Positions 17,402 through 25,513 of a stretch of 44,147 bases of DNA are shown piece by piece. The translations under genes were made by a program, and so were the position numbers. The first letter of the stretch is position 1. Each line of letters begins with the position of its first letter. The DNA is taken from assembly GCA_017964785.1 (NCBI GenBank), contig JAGCRH010000033.1:1-44147 (forward strand), read 5' to 3'. The notes below the pieces were generated by a model. It saw only the letters and a list, made by a program, of their open reading frames with translations, was not told the origin of the DNA and made no database searches. Source of the DNA: Prevotella sp. Lineage in GTDB: Bacteria > Bacteroidota > Bacteroidia > Bacteroidales > Bacteroidaceae.

Positions 17402-17950
17402 ATGGCCAATTTGGAGAAAACAAACGCCCAGTTCGAACAGGCCATGGCAGAATGCCGAGCCCTGTTTGAGAAGAAATTGCACGACTACAAGGCATCGTGG
17501 CGTATCCTGCGTCCCACAGCCCTGACAGACCAACTCTTCATTAAGGCGAAGCGCATCCGCTCACTCGAGATCAAGAAAGAGAGCATGGTGGGCGAAGGCA
17601 TCCGTCCGGAGTTCATCGCACTCATCAACTACGGTATCGTGGGACTGATCCAACTCAACAAGGGCTTTGCCGACATCGTCGACATCACCAACGAGGAGGC
17701 GATGCGCCTTTACGACCAGTATGCCCACGAGGCACTGGAACTGATGAAGCGCAAGAACCACGACTACGACGAGGCGTGGCGCTCGATGAGGGTCAGTTCG
17801 TACACGGACTTCATCCTCACCAAGATCGAGCGCATCAAGGAAATCGAGAACCTGCAGGGCGAGACACTCGTCAGCGAGGGCATCGACTCCAACTATATGG
17901 ACATTATCAACTATGCGGTCTTTGGCGTCATTCAATTAACGGAGGACTAA
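17402..17950 (+). CDS. DUF1599 domain protein with internal duplication
   Basis: This 182-residue soluble protein is made of two similar halves. Residues about 22-85 (KKLHDYKASWRILRP...INYGIVGLIQL) match about 115-179 (KRKNHDYDEAWRSMRV...INYAVFGVIQL). DUF1599 is common in Bacteroidota and its function is not established as far as I know. The conserved HDY and W residues in both halves hint at a repeated helical unit. It begins an operon with the DoxX-like gene 18 nt downstream. The same neighbours are found in Bacteroides, so the order is probably conserved. Confidence 0.82.
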   Translation: MANLEKTNAQFEQAMAECRALFEKKLHDYKASWRILRPTALTDQLFIKAKRIRSLEIKKESMVGEGIRPEFIALINYGIVGLIQLNKGFADIVDITNEEAMRLYDQYAHEALELMKRKNHDYDEAWRSMRVSSYTDFILTKIERIKEIENLQGETLVSEGIDSNYMDIINYAVFGVIQLTED

Positions 17951-17968
17951 TACGGCTGTACATCGGGT

Positions 17969-20053
17969 ATGAGGAAGATCGTTGTCAACATCGCACGGCT
18001 GCTGCTGGCCCTGACCTTCATCCTCTCAGGATTTGTCAAGGCGGTGGACCCGCTGGGTACGCAGTACAAGATCAACGACTATCTCGCAGCCATGGGACTG
18101 GGACGACTGGTGCCAGACTTCCTGACATTAGGTATGTCCGTGTTCCTGCTGGCGGTTGAGTTTATCATCGGCATCTGCCTGTTGTTTGCCATCCACAGAC
18201 GACTGGTATCGAAGATAACATTAGGGGTGATGGTTTTAATGGGACTCCTCACGCTGTGGTTGGCGATTACCAATCCCATCAGCGACTGCGGCTGCTTTGG
18301 CGATGCGATCGTCCTGACGAACTGGCAGACCTTCTGGAAGAATATGGTGCTGTTGGCGGCGGCCCTCATCATCTGGCGATGGCCGACGGATATGATCAGG
18401 ATGATCAGTCCAGCAAACCAGTGGATTGTATTCAACTTCTCCACCCTGTTCATCCTCTTCATCGCAGGATGGTGTCTCTACGACCTGCCCCTGTTCGACT
18501 TCCGCCCCTATCACATCGGCGCGAATATCAAGGAAGGCATGGAGATACCCGAGGGGGCACCCCAGCCACAGTTCGAGACGACCTTCATCCTGGAGAAAGA
18601 CGGACAACGGCAGGAGTTCACGGCAGACAACTATCCTGACTCCACCTGGACGTTCATCGACTCGAAGACCGTGCAGACGGCTGAGGGTTACATACCGCCC
18701 ATCCATGACTTCTCCATCACGACGGACGAAGGTGAGGACATCACGGAGGAAGTGTTGGACCACAAGGGATATACCTTCCTACTCATATCGCCGCATCTGG
18801 AGAATGCCGATGACTCACAACTCGACCTGATTAACCAGGTGTATGAATACAGCAAGGAACAAGGGTATCCCTTCTACTGTCTCACGGCAAGTACGGACAA
18901 GGCCATCAGTCGCTGGCAGGAGATGACCGGTGCCGACTATCCCTTCTGCTCGACGGACGAGATCACACTGAAGACCATCATCCGCAGCAATCCGGGACTG
19001 GTCCTGTTGAAGCAGGGTACCGTCATCCAGAAGTGGAGCCACAACCATCTGCCCGTCATCGAGGAAAAGCAATATGCCAAGTCCCTCGAACAACTGGACT
19101 ACGGACAGATGCCGTCGGACAGCGTCCCCGGCAAGATTGCGAAGATACTGCTGTGGTTTGTCCTCCCGTTGGCCTTGCTCACGTTGGCTGACCGTCTCTG
19201 GGCATGGACCAAATGGATACACTGGAAGACCGGGCAAATAAAGAAACCAAAAGAACAAAGTTTTATATTAAAAGAACAAAGTAAAAACATTATGAGAAAG
19301 AAAATTGTAGCAGGAAACTGGAAGATGAACATGAATCTCCAGGATGGTATTGCTCTGGCAAAAGAGTTGAACGAGGCATTGAAGGCTGACAAGCCCAACT
19401 GTGGTGTGGTGATCTGCACCCCATTCATCCACCTCGCAAGTATCGCACAGTTCTTGGATCAGGACATCATCGGTCTGGGTGCCGAGAACTGCGCCGACAA
19501 GGAGAAGGGTGCCTACACGGGTGAGGTAAGCGCCGAGATGGTGAAGAGCACTGGTGCCCAGTACGTGATCTTAGGTCACTCAGAGCGTCGTGAGTACTAT
19601 AAGGAGACACCCGAGATCCTGAAGGAGAAGGTGCTGTTGGCTCAGAAGAACGATCTGAAGGTGATCTTCTGCATCGGTGAGAGCCTGGAAGAGCGCGAGG
19701 CCGGCAAGCAAAACGAGGTGGTAAAGGCAGAACTCGAAGGCTCTGTGTTCAACCTCTCCGAGGAGGACTTCCGTAAGATCGTCATCGCCTACGAGCCCAT
19801 CTGGGCCATCGGTACCGGCAAGACCGCTACCGCTGAACAGGCTGAGGAGATCCACGCTTATATCCGTAGTATCATCGCCGAGAAGTACGGTCAGGCTGTT
19901 GCCGACGACACGACTATCCTCTATGGCGGTAGTTGCAAGGCCTCTAACGCTCCTGAACTGTTTGCAAAGCCCGACATCGACGGTGGTCTCATCGGCGGTG
20001 CCTCACTGAAGGCTGCAGACTTCAAGGGTATCATTGACGCCTGGAAGAAGTGA
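17969..20053 (+). CDS. DoxX-like (BT_3928-type) membrane protein fused in frame to triosephosphate isomerase
   Basis: The reading frame is open for 694 residues without a stop between two normally separate genes. Residues 1-170 form a DoxX/MauE-like membrane domain ([20 protein letters not shown], and the SDCGCFGD motif). Residues about 240-370 resemble a redoxin fold without a CxxC motif. A TM helix follows at about 400-420. A Lys- and Gln-rich linker ([16 protein letters not shown]) then leads into Met442, the start of a complete triosephosphate isomerase. The linker DNA carries AAAGAACAAAG twice. Either a real membrane-tethered fusion is made, or the DoxX stop was lost and TpiA is translated from its own ATG at 19292. 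A single-base assembly error is less likely, because the frame is open throughout. Confidence 0.8.
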   Translation: MRKIVVNIARLLLALTFILSGFVKAVDPLGTQYKINDYLAAMGLGRLVPDFLTLGMSVFLLAVEFIIGICLLFAIHRRLVSKITLGVMVLMGLLTLWLAITNPISDCGCFGDAIVLTNWQTFWKNMVLLAAALIIWRWPTDMIRMISPANQWIVFNFSTLFILFIAGWCLYDLPLFDFRPYHIGANIKEGMEIPEGAPQPQFETTFILEKDGQRQEFTADNYPDSTWTFIDSKTVQTAEGYIPPIHDFSITTDEGEDITEEVLDHKGYTFLLISPHLENADDSQLDLINQVYEYSKEQGYPFYCLTASTDKAISRWQEMTGADYPFCSTDEITLKTIIRSNPGLVLLKQGTVIQKWSHNHLPVIEEKQYAKSLEQLDYGQMPSDSVPGKIAKILLWFVLPLALLTLADRLWAWTKWIHWKTGQIKKPKEQSFILKEQSKNIMRKKIVAGNWKMNMNLQDGIALAKELNEALKADKPNCGVVICTPFIHLASIAQFLDQDIIGLGAENCADKEKGAYTGEVSAEMVKSTGAQYVILGHSERREYYKETPEILKEKVLLAQKNDLKVIFCIGESLEEREAGKQNEVVKAELEGSVFNLSEEDFRKIVIAYEPIWAIGTGKTATAEQAEEIHAYIRSIIAEKYGQAVADDTTILYGGSCKASNAPELFAKPDIDGGLIGGASLKAADFKGIIDAWKK
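19292..20053 (+). CDS. tpiA: Triosephosphate isomerase (C-terminal part of the fused frame, with its own start)
   Basis: This 253-residue TIM-barrel enzyme interconverts dihydroxyacetone phosphate and glyceraldehyde 3-phosphate in glycolysis. The catalytic lysine is in AGNWKMN near the N-terminus, the histidine in ILGHSERR, the glutamate in [11 protein letters not shown], and the phosphate-binding end is [10 protein letters not shown] and GGLIGGASL. The length is normal for a stand-alone enzyme, and codon use shifts towards GGT, GCT and CGT, as in highly expressed genes. It is in frame with the upstream DoxX-like gene and no stop separates them. An A-rich stretch precedes the ATG, as in many Bacteroidota genes. 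The SPOR gene starts in a GTGA overlapping its stop. Confidence 0.88.
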   Translation: MRKKIVAGNWKMNMNLQDGIALAKELNEALKADKPNCGVVICTPFIHLASIAQFLDQDIIGLGAENCADKEKGAYTGEVSAEMVKSTGAQYVILGHSERREYYKETPEILKEKVLLAQKNDLKVIFCIGESLEEREAGKQNEVVKAELEGSVFNLSEEDFRKIVIAYEPIWAIGTGKTATAEQAEEIHAYIRSIIAEKYGQAVADDTTILYGGSCKASNAPELFAKPDIDGGLIGGASLKAADFKGIIDAWKK

Positions 20054-20688
20054 AACGCTTAGTCACTATATGGCTGTTGTGTGCTGGCTGCATCCTTGCA
20101 GCCAGCGCACAGACAACCTTCACCCAGAGACTCCAGGAGGAGAAGCAGGGCGAAGGCAAGGTCACCGTCACACAGGACAAAGCCATCGACGAACTCGTCA
20201 ACGGCCCCCAGACGACAGTGCCCAAACAGGTCACCCAATCGACCCAACCTACCCAGCAACAAAAGACAACCGAACAACAGCATAAGCCCGATAGCGGGAC
20301 CACACAGCGTCCTGTGGTGGCAGAGAAAGAACAGCAGTCCGACACGACGACCATCGACGATGGACGCAAGAAAGTGATGAAGGGCGGCTACAAAATCAAC
20401 GGCTACCGCGTACAGGTCTATGCCGGAGGCAATTCCCGCGATGCCCGCATCAAGGCAGAACGTATCGGCCGGGAGATCAATGCGCTCTTCCCGGGCGAGC
20501 CCGTCTATGTGCATTTCTACTCTCCGCGCTGGATCTGCCGTATGGGTAACTACCGCACCTACGAAGAAGCCCATCAACGACTGCGCGCCGTAAAGAATCT
20601 CGGCTATTCATCAGCCATTATTGTCAAGGGAAAGATCACCGTACCGTATCTCACGCCCTCAGAACCTTCAAACACCATCTCCGAATGA
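20050..20688 (+). CDS. SPOR domain periplasmic protein
   Basis: This 212-residue protein has a signal peptide ([20 protein letters not shown]), a Gln- and Thr-rich linker (about 55-95, with [16 protein letters not shown]) and a C-terminal SPOR domain (about 118-200: [20 protein letters not shown], then [15 protein letters not shown]). SPOR domains bind peptidoglycan lacking stem peptides, often at division sites. The start is a GTG overlapping the tpiA stop, and its own stop overlaps the folE ATG, so translation is tightly coupled. A role in cell-wall work is inferred from the domain only. Confidence 0.85.
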   Translation: MKRLVTIWLLCAGCILAASAQTTFTQRLQEEKQGEGKVTVTQDKAIDELVNGPQTTVPKQVTQSTQPTQQQKTTEQQHKPDSGTTQRPVVAEKEQQSDTTTIDDGRKKVMKGGYKINGYRVQVYAGGNSRDARIKAERIGREINALFPGEPVYVHFYSPRWICRMGNYRTYEEAHQRLRAVKNLGYSSAIIVKGKITVPYLTPSEPSNTISE

Positions 20689-21272
20689 ATCCGGAAACAG
20701 CATACAGAGAAGGACTCGACAAACTCGCTGAGCACTACCGTGACATCCTGTCGCTCATCGGTGAGGATCCAGACCGCGAAGGACTGGAAAAGACACCTAT
20801 GCGCGTGGCCAAAGCCATGCAGACACTCACCAGAGGCTACGAGGTGGATGCCCACGAAGTATTGCGACAGGCCCTCTTCAAGGAAGACTACTCACAGATG
20901 GTCATCGTTAAGGACATCGACTTCTTCTCCCTCTGCGAACACCACATGCTGCCCTTCTACGGCAAGGCCCATGTGGCCTATATCCCCAACGGCTACATCA
21001 CGGGACTCTCCAAGATTGCCCGCGTAGTCGACATCTACAGCCACCGCTTACAGGTACAGGAACGCATGACACTCCAAATCAAGGAGTGCATCCGCGAGAC
21101 CCTGAAACCCCTCGGTGTGATGGTTGTTGTCGAGGCCCGTCACATGTGCATGCAGATGCGCGGGGTGGAAAAGCAGAACAGCATCACCACCACCAGCGAC
21201 TTCTGCGGTGCCTTCAACCAGGCCAAGACCCGTGAGGAATTCATGAATTTAATCCATAACAACAAAATTTAA
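20685..21272 (+). CDS. folE: GTP cyclohydrolase I
   Basis: This 195-residue enzyme converts GTP to dihydroneopterin triphosphate, the first step of folate synthesis. The zinc-binding residues are visible in [16 protein letters not shown] and in the cysteine of [33 protein letters not shown] and [12 protein letters not shown] are conserved active-site segments. The length and start fit the type IA family. Its ATG overlaps the SPOR stop (ATGA), and a one-TM protein follows 6 nt later. I recall the same order after tpiA in Bacteroides. Confidence 0.95.
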   Translation: MNPETAYREGLDKLAEHYRDILSLIGEDPDREGLEKTPMRVAKAMQTLTRGYEVDAHEVLRQALFKEDYSQMVIVKDIDFFSLCEHHMLPFYGKAHVAYIPNGYITGLSKIARVVDIYSHRLQVQERMTLQIKECIRETLKPLGVMVVVEARHMCMQMRGVEKQNSITTTSDFCGAFNQAKTREEFMNLIHNNKI

Positions 21273-21278
21273 TAACTT

Positions 21279-21848
21279 ATGTATCAAGACGACAACTTTA
21301 AACAGAAAGAATCTGTCGGCCAGGCATTCTATCACAGTTGCCTTGGGAAACTGGTTATCTTAGCCATTGTGATCGTGATTCTGCTACTCATTGCCATCAT
21401 TGCCAAGCCCAGCAAGCCGACCATGATTGCGGAAACCACTGACGGCATCCTTGAATGCATTGAGAACAACGACAGCATCAAGGGCGACATGATCGATGAC
21501 TACATGTCGAACATCGCACATGTCTTTACGACTGCCGACACCACCCAGATCAACCCTGACCTGATGGCGGGTCTAAGGAAGTACAACAGGATGGAGATTC
21601 ACGATCACACCTTCTTCCGTACGGCCTACATTCACAACAATGTCCACCCGGAAGGCGTACGCGTGGCCTGGGGTGCCTACGGTCTGGTGCTCCCCACAGT
21701 CACCTACAGCGACCTGCTGCTTTACATCGACAAGATGCACGGTGACTTCAACAAGGCGATCCTGCGTAACGGAGCCCTTGACGATCACGACCTCGGCACG
21801 ATTTCTCCCGCCAAGGAGTTCCACTATAAAGGCAACCCGGAAGACTAA
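21279..21848 (+). CDS. Single-TM protein of unknown function
   Basis: I do not recognise this 189-residue protein. A charged N-terminus (MYQDDNFKQKESVGQAFY) leads to one TM helix (about 24-43, VILAIVIVILLLIAII), followed by an extracytoplasmic domain with the segments GVRVAWGAYGLVLPTVTYSD and FNKAILRNGALDDHDL. It lies 6 nt after folE, the last gene of the DUF1599-tpiA-folE operon, and a hairpin terminator follows. The short spacing suggests co-expression with folE but not a shared pathway. Confidence 0.75.
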   Translation: MYQDDNFKQKESVGQAFYHSCLGKLVILAIVIVILLLIAIIAKPSKPTMIAETTDGILECIENNDSIKGDMIDDYMSNIAHVFTTADTTQINPDLMAGLRKYNRMEIHDHTFFRTAYIHNNVHPEGVRVAWGAYGLVLPTVTYSDLLLYIDKMHGDFNKAILRNGALDDHDLGTISPAKEFHYKGNPED

Positions 21849-21856
21849 TGGTATAA

Positions 21857-21890
21857 ATGCAAATCCCCGCCAGGCGGCAGGGATTTGCAT
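21857..21890. terminator. Bidirectional terminator between convergent operons
   Basis: ATGCAAATCCC pairs with GGGATTTGCAT (11-bp stem) around a GC-rich loop, followed by CTTTTCATTTT on the plus strand. It lies between the folE operon and the Sel1 gene, whose stops are 46 nt apart. Confidence 0.75.
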
Positions 21891-21894
21891 CTTT

Positions 21895-22476
21895 TCATTT
21901 TCCGATTAGTTTCAGTATCCGTTTGGCATCCTCATCGCCAGCGGAAGCATCCTTGCGGATCTTAGCAAGGATATCAGCACCGTCCTTTGGATTACTTACA
22001 GCCTTTGTCAGCCATGACTTAGCCTTCTTCTCGTCGGCTTCAACACCTTTCCCCTTCAAGTAACTCTTACCTAAGGCATACTGTCCGTCAGCATTATCCT
22101 GTTTGGCTGCCTTTGAGAACCAGGCAACCGCTTTCTTACGGTCTTTTTCAACGCCCTCTCCATCCTTATAGCACTTGCCAACAGCATATTGGGCCTTGGC
22201 ATACTCCTGGGCAGCCGACTTGGAATACCACTGGAAAGCCTGCGCATCGTTCTCTGTCACACCATGCCCCTTGTCATAGCAGCGCCCCAAACGATACTGC
22301 GCTTTCTTATGACCTTTCTCGGCGGCGGCCTTCAATTTCGGCACGGCCGCCGTATAGTTCTTGGCATCATAGAGTGCTTTCCCCTCCTTGTAGAGTTTAT
22401 CGGCATTCTGTGCACCGGCGGTCATACAGCCCACCAGCGCCACCATCAGAAAAAAGAATCTCCTTACCATCTCCAT
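21895..22476 (-). CDS. Sel1-repeat secreted protein
   Basis: This 193-residue protein has a signal peptide (FFFLMVALVGCMTAGAQ) and then four helical repeats (about 28-175). These start TPR-like (ADKLYKEGKALYDAKNYTAA) and continue as Sel1 units (AQYRLGRCYDKGHGV, AQYAVGKCYKDGEGV, GQYALGKSYLKGKGV). Sel1 repeats are protein-binding scaffolds. It is the last gene of the minus-strand operon with DUF2490, DUF4956 and the VTC-domain protein. The ATG at 22476 is followed by a second ATG two codons later; either could be used. The partner is unknown. Confidence 0.85.
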   Translation of the reverse strand: MEMVRRFFFLMVALVGCMTAGAQNADKLYKEGKALYDAKNYTAAVPKLKAAAEKGHKKAQYRLGRCYDKGHGVTENDAQAFQWYSKSAAQEYAKAQYAVGKCYKDGEGVEKDRKKAVAWFSKAAKQDNADGQYALGKSYLKGKGVEADEKKAKSWLTKAVSNPKDGADILAKIRKDASAGDEDAKRILKLIGK

Positions 22477-22485
22477 TTAACACTG

Positions 22486-23217
22486 TTAGAACTTAAAGGT
22501 ATAGCCGATGCCGAGGATATGGCGGTTACCCTCATCATCGTCTTCATCGTAAACCTTCTGGAACAGGTATTTCACGTCGAACGAATGTTTCTTGGAAACA
22601 CGGATCTCCGTACCTGCTGCCAGACGCAACTTCTCCATCCCACTGCCTGCCACAAAAGTCTCACCATTGATGTAGGGACGCCAAAGACTACTCACCTTGT
22701 ACTTCAACTGCAGACGGTTACGCCACACGTTCTTGCCCTTGCCGTTGTAGGTCTTTTCTTCCACCTTGCCGTTAGAGACCTTGGTGCGCTCCACCGTCTT
22801 CTGAGGACGATAGGTATACTGCCATCGCTCACGAAGCGACACACTGAGATTGCCAAAGTCGACAGAACCCGTCAATGCCACGTTGAAACGATGGCGCGTG
22901 CCCCAGAAATTAGCCACCTTGGTTTGCTTGTCATTCCATTTCTCATTATGGTCATAGAGGTATGTGTAGTCGGCAGATGCCTTCAGCCAGTTTGTCACTT
23001 TGTAACTGGCACCCAGACCAACACTCCATCTGTCAACAGTCTCGTGACTATTGCGTGAACGGTTCTCTCCAAATAAATCCAGATCGAGTCTATTTGTTAG
23101 TTTCTTTTCAACATTCAACTCCGTCCAGATGCCGAAATCATCGTCCTCAGCCCTCATCCCCACCGATGTCAGCAGGAGAGCGGTCAACACCAGCGCAAAC
23201 TTTACACTTCGTTCCAT
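22486..23217 (-). CDS. DUF2490 outer membrane beta-barrel protein
   Basis: This 243-residue protein has a signal peptide (VLTALLLTSVGMRAEDD) and then alternating aromatic beta-strands ending in a terminal strand with Phe (ILGIGYTFKF), as in outer membrane barrels. The opening FGIWTELNVEKKLTNRLDL fits the DUF2490 family. It overlaps the end of the DUF4956 gene by 16 nt, so translation is coupled. The polyphosphate-polymerase-like operon context is intriguing, but no function follows directly. Confidence 0.8.
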   Translation of the reverse strand: MERSVKFALVLTALLLTSVGMRAEDDDFGIWTELNVEKKLTNRLDLDLFGENRSRNSHETVDRWSVGLGASYKVTNWLKASADYTYLYDHNEKWNDKQTKVANFWGTRHRFNVALTGSVDFGNLSVSLRERWQYTYRPQKTVERTKVSNGKVEEKTYNGKGKNVWRNRLQLKYKVSSLWRPYINGETFVAGSGMEKLRLAAGTEIRVSKKHSFDVKYLFQKVYDEDDDEGNRHILGIGYTFKF

Positions 23218-23855
23218 TGCGACTTTCTTACTTTGAATTGTCCATCTACACCATTGAAGCGATTATACTTCCTGTTATCACTCTCGTAGGTAATACGAAT
23301 CACCACCGAGTCTTTCAGGAAATCGATACCACCGATGTCGATCTTCAAGATCTTCAACCCCGTGCGCATCTCCAAATCGGCTTTCAGTTCCTCACGCCTC
23401 TCAGGCTTCACCAGTTCCACACGGTCATACTGGATGAGTTTCGTGGGCTGGATCTTCATCGTCATCTCAAAGCCCGTGATGGATGCCAGCACGATTGCAT
23501 CGATGATGAAGAGTTCGATATACTCTGAAGCCATGGCATGCACCACCGAGAGACAGATAATCAGGAACAGATAGGTCATCTCACGAACCGGCATGGCATC
23601 GGTGCGGTAACGCATAATACTGAAGATACCGAACAGTCCGAGTCCCACACCCATCGTGGCCTTGCCGCGTTCCATGCCCATCATAAAGAACACAAGGAAA
23701 TAGATGGCGATTGACATGAGCATAAAGGTGAAGGAGAAGTCACGACGGTGACTCTTGCGGAAATACAACTGGAAGATGATAACCCAGTTGACAACGATAC
23801 AAATCAGAAATTTCACCATCGCCTGGGCGAATTCTGCACTTAATACGAAATCCAT
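23202..23855 (-). CDS. DUF4956 membrane protein
   Basis: This 217-residue protein has about four TM helices in the first 115 residues (ICIVVNWVIIFQLYF, AIYFLVFFMMG, TYLFLIICLSVVHAMA) and a cytoplasmic C-terminal domain of about 90 residues. The GVGLGLFGIFSIMRYRTDAM segment is typical of DUF4956. The family is commonly encoded with VTC-domain proteins, as here, so it is probably a partner of that enzyme. It lies 14 nt after the VTC gene. Confidence 0.83.
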   Translation of the reverse strand: MDFVLSAEFAQAMVKFLICIVVNWVIIFQLYFRKSHRRDFSFTFMLMSIAIYFLVFFMMGMERGKATMGVGLGLFGIFSIMRYRTDAMPVREMTYLFLIICLSVVHAMASEYIELFIIDAIVLASITGFEMTMKIQPTKLIQYDRVELVKPERREELKADLEMRTGLKILKIDIGGIDFLKDSVVIRITYESDNRKYNRFNGVDGQFKVRKSQWNEV

Positions 23856-23869
23856 ATTCTTATTGGTTT

Positions 23870-24619
23870 TTAATGTTTAATGTTCATAATAATGTCAATG
23901 TCGCGCAACTTATCCTTGAAACGGTTCACAGGTAACTGCGGATTGGTCATGGCCGATCCCATGCAGTATTTCGAGAAGCCGTGGGGATGGATGCGCAACT
24001 GGCGCAGCATCTCCAACACGGGAGAAAAGACCAGTCCGTCGCGCTTCAATTCGATGATGACCAAATCACCCATATCCTTATCGATGCCACTGACCAGATT
24101 ATGGAAGCGTAACTCACTGTCGATGGTCAGTCTTTCGGTCTTGCCACGGTTCACTAATGTGATGCGACGGAAATGGTTGTTGATGGCAGGTTGCAACGTA
24201 TCGACCTCGTAGCGCAGATGCTTCTCTAAGAACTCGCGTTTCTCCGAATCCATCAAACTCATGTCCGTTACCTCAATACGTTTCTTCTTCGTCCGTCCAT
24301 GATTATTCTTCGTCTTCACCTCCATAAACTGCAGGTGAGAACTGACGTATGTGCGGAAACGGATCTTCTGACGGTTGACATGCCCATACTGATGCTGGCG
24401 GTACATATCAAACGCCTTGGTGTCGAAATAGGTCGTATCGTACGCCATATTCCGCTCGCCGTCAATCTCCTGGATGTAATAGTCATTTTGAGCCATCTCC
24501 AACAACAGGCGCAGCCGATCAAGAGTAGTGACGAACTTCGTATCAGTACGGTTCATCAACTTCACTCCGCTCATCTGTTCCAGCGTGATAGGATTGAACT
24601 TAGACAGTAACTCAATCAT
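23870..24619 (-). CDS. VTC-domain polyphosphate polymerase-like protein
   Basis: This 249-residue protein spans a VTC domain, a tunnel-fold enzyme that in yeast polymerises ATP phosphates into polyphosphate. Basic residues expected in the tunnel appear as NRTDTKFV, QKIRFRTYVSS, MEVKTKNNHGRTKKKR and VNRGKTERLTID, with the acidic VIIELKRDG near the end. I chose the ATG at 24619, after the promoter; an opening further upstream would run through it. It is the first gene of the operon with DUF4956, DUF2490 and Sel1 genes. Without assay the product could be another phosphate polymer or none. Confidence 0.82.
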   Translation of the reverse strand: MIELLSKFNPITLEQMSGVKLMNRTDTKFVTTLDRLRLLLEMAQNDYYIQEIDGERNMAYDTTYFDTKAFDMYRQHQYGHVNRQKIRFRTYVSSHLQFMEVKTKNNHGRTKKKRIEVTDMSLMDSEKREFLEKHLRYEVDTLQPAINNHFRRITLVNRGKTERLTIDSELRFHNLVSGIDKDMGDLVIIELKRDGLVFSPVLEMLRQLRIHPHGFSKYCMGSAMTNPQLPVNRFKDKLRDIDIIMNIKH

Positions 24620-24640
24620 CGGTTTATCATTTTGATGGTG

Positions 24641-24648
24641 CAAAGATA
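24641..24648 (-). promoter_or_regulatory. Promoter -7 box of the VTC operon
   Basis: TATCTTTG on the minus strand lies 21 nt before the ATG at 24619 and is divergent from the exodeoxyribonuclease promoter. Confidence 0.6.
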
Positions 24649-24711
24649 GGAAAAAAGAAGGGATTAACAAAAAAATATCGGCAAAAACCCTGTTTTATTC
24701 AACTTATTTTG

Positions 24712-24719
24712 TATATTTG
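24712..24719 (+). promoter_or_regulatory. Promoter -7 box of the exodeoxyribonuclease III operon
   Basis: TATATTTG, preceded by TATTTTG, lies 28 nt before the ATG at 24748. Confidence 0.6.
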
Positions 24720-24747
24720 CACACAAATACATTAACTATTTATAATA

Positions 24748-25500
24748 ATGAAACTGATTTCTTGGAACGTAAACGGACTGCGAGCCTGCGAGGGTAAGGG
24801 CTTCAGTGAGACATTCAGACAGTTGGATGCCGACTTTTTCTGTCTACAGGAGACCAAGATGCAGGAAGGACAACTCGACCTGCAGTTTGAGGGCTACACC
24901 TCCTATTGGAACTCTGCTAAGAAGAAAGGCTACTCCGGTACTGCCATCTTCACCCGCCATCAGCCCCTCAACGTGGCATACGGCATCGGCATCGACTTAC
25001 ACGACCACGAGGGTCGCGTCATCACACTCGAGATGCCAGACTTCTATCTCGTCTGCTGCTACACCCCGAACTCTCAGGACGGTCTGAAACGCCTGGAGTA
25101 CCGTATGTCGTGGGAGGATGCCTTCCGGGCCTATCTGAAACGACTCGACCAACAAAAACCCGTCATCCTCTGTGGCGACCTGAACGTGGCCCACGAGGAG
25201 ATAGACATCAAGAACCCCAAGACCAACCGTCACAATGCGGGCTTCACCGACGAGGAGCGCGAGAAGTTCAGCGACCTCCTGGCCTGTGGCTTCACCGATA
25301 CCTTCCGTTACAAGTATCCTGACGAGGTGAAATACTCTTGGTGGTCATACCGTTTCCAGGCCCGTCAGAAGAATGCCGGCTGGCGCATCGACTATTTTGT
25401 CATCTCTGACCGTCTGCGCGAGCGCCTGGTAGATGCTGCCATCCACACGGAGATATTCGGCTCCGACCATTGTCCTGTAGAGTTGACCCTCAACCTGTAA
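24748..25500 (+). CDS. xth: Exodeoxyribonuclease III (AP endonuclease)
   Basis: This 250-residue enzyme of the exonuclease-endonuclease-phosphatase fold cleaves DNA at abasic sites and removes 3' blocking groups in base excision repair. Motifs in order are SWNVNGLRA, FCLQETKM (metal-binding Glu), CCYTPNSQ, LCGDLNVAH (catalytic Asp and Asn), the DNA-contacting segment WWSYRFQARQKNAGWRIDYF, and GSDHCPVEL (catalytic His). The length is complete. It starts an operon with two ABC transporter genes 13 nt downstream; the link between repair and export is probably only positional. Confidence 0.93.
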   Translation: MKLISWNVNGLRACEGKGFSETFRQLDADFFCLQETKMQEGQLDLQFEGYTSYWNSAKKKGYSGTAIFTRHQPLNVAYGIGIDLHDHEGRVITLEMPDFYLVCCYTPNSQDGLKRLEYRMSWEDAFRAYLKRLDQQKPVILCGDLNVAHEEIDIKNPKTNRHNAGFTDEEREKFSDLLACGFTDTFRYKYPDEVKYSWWSYRFQARQKNAGWRIDYFVISDRLRERLVDAAIHTEIFGSDHCPVELTLNL

Positions 25501-25513
25501 CAAGAACGAACCC

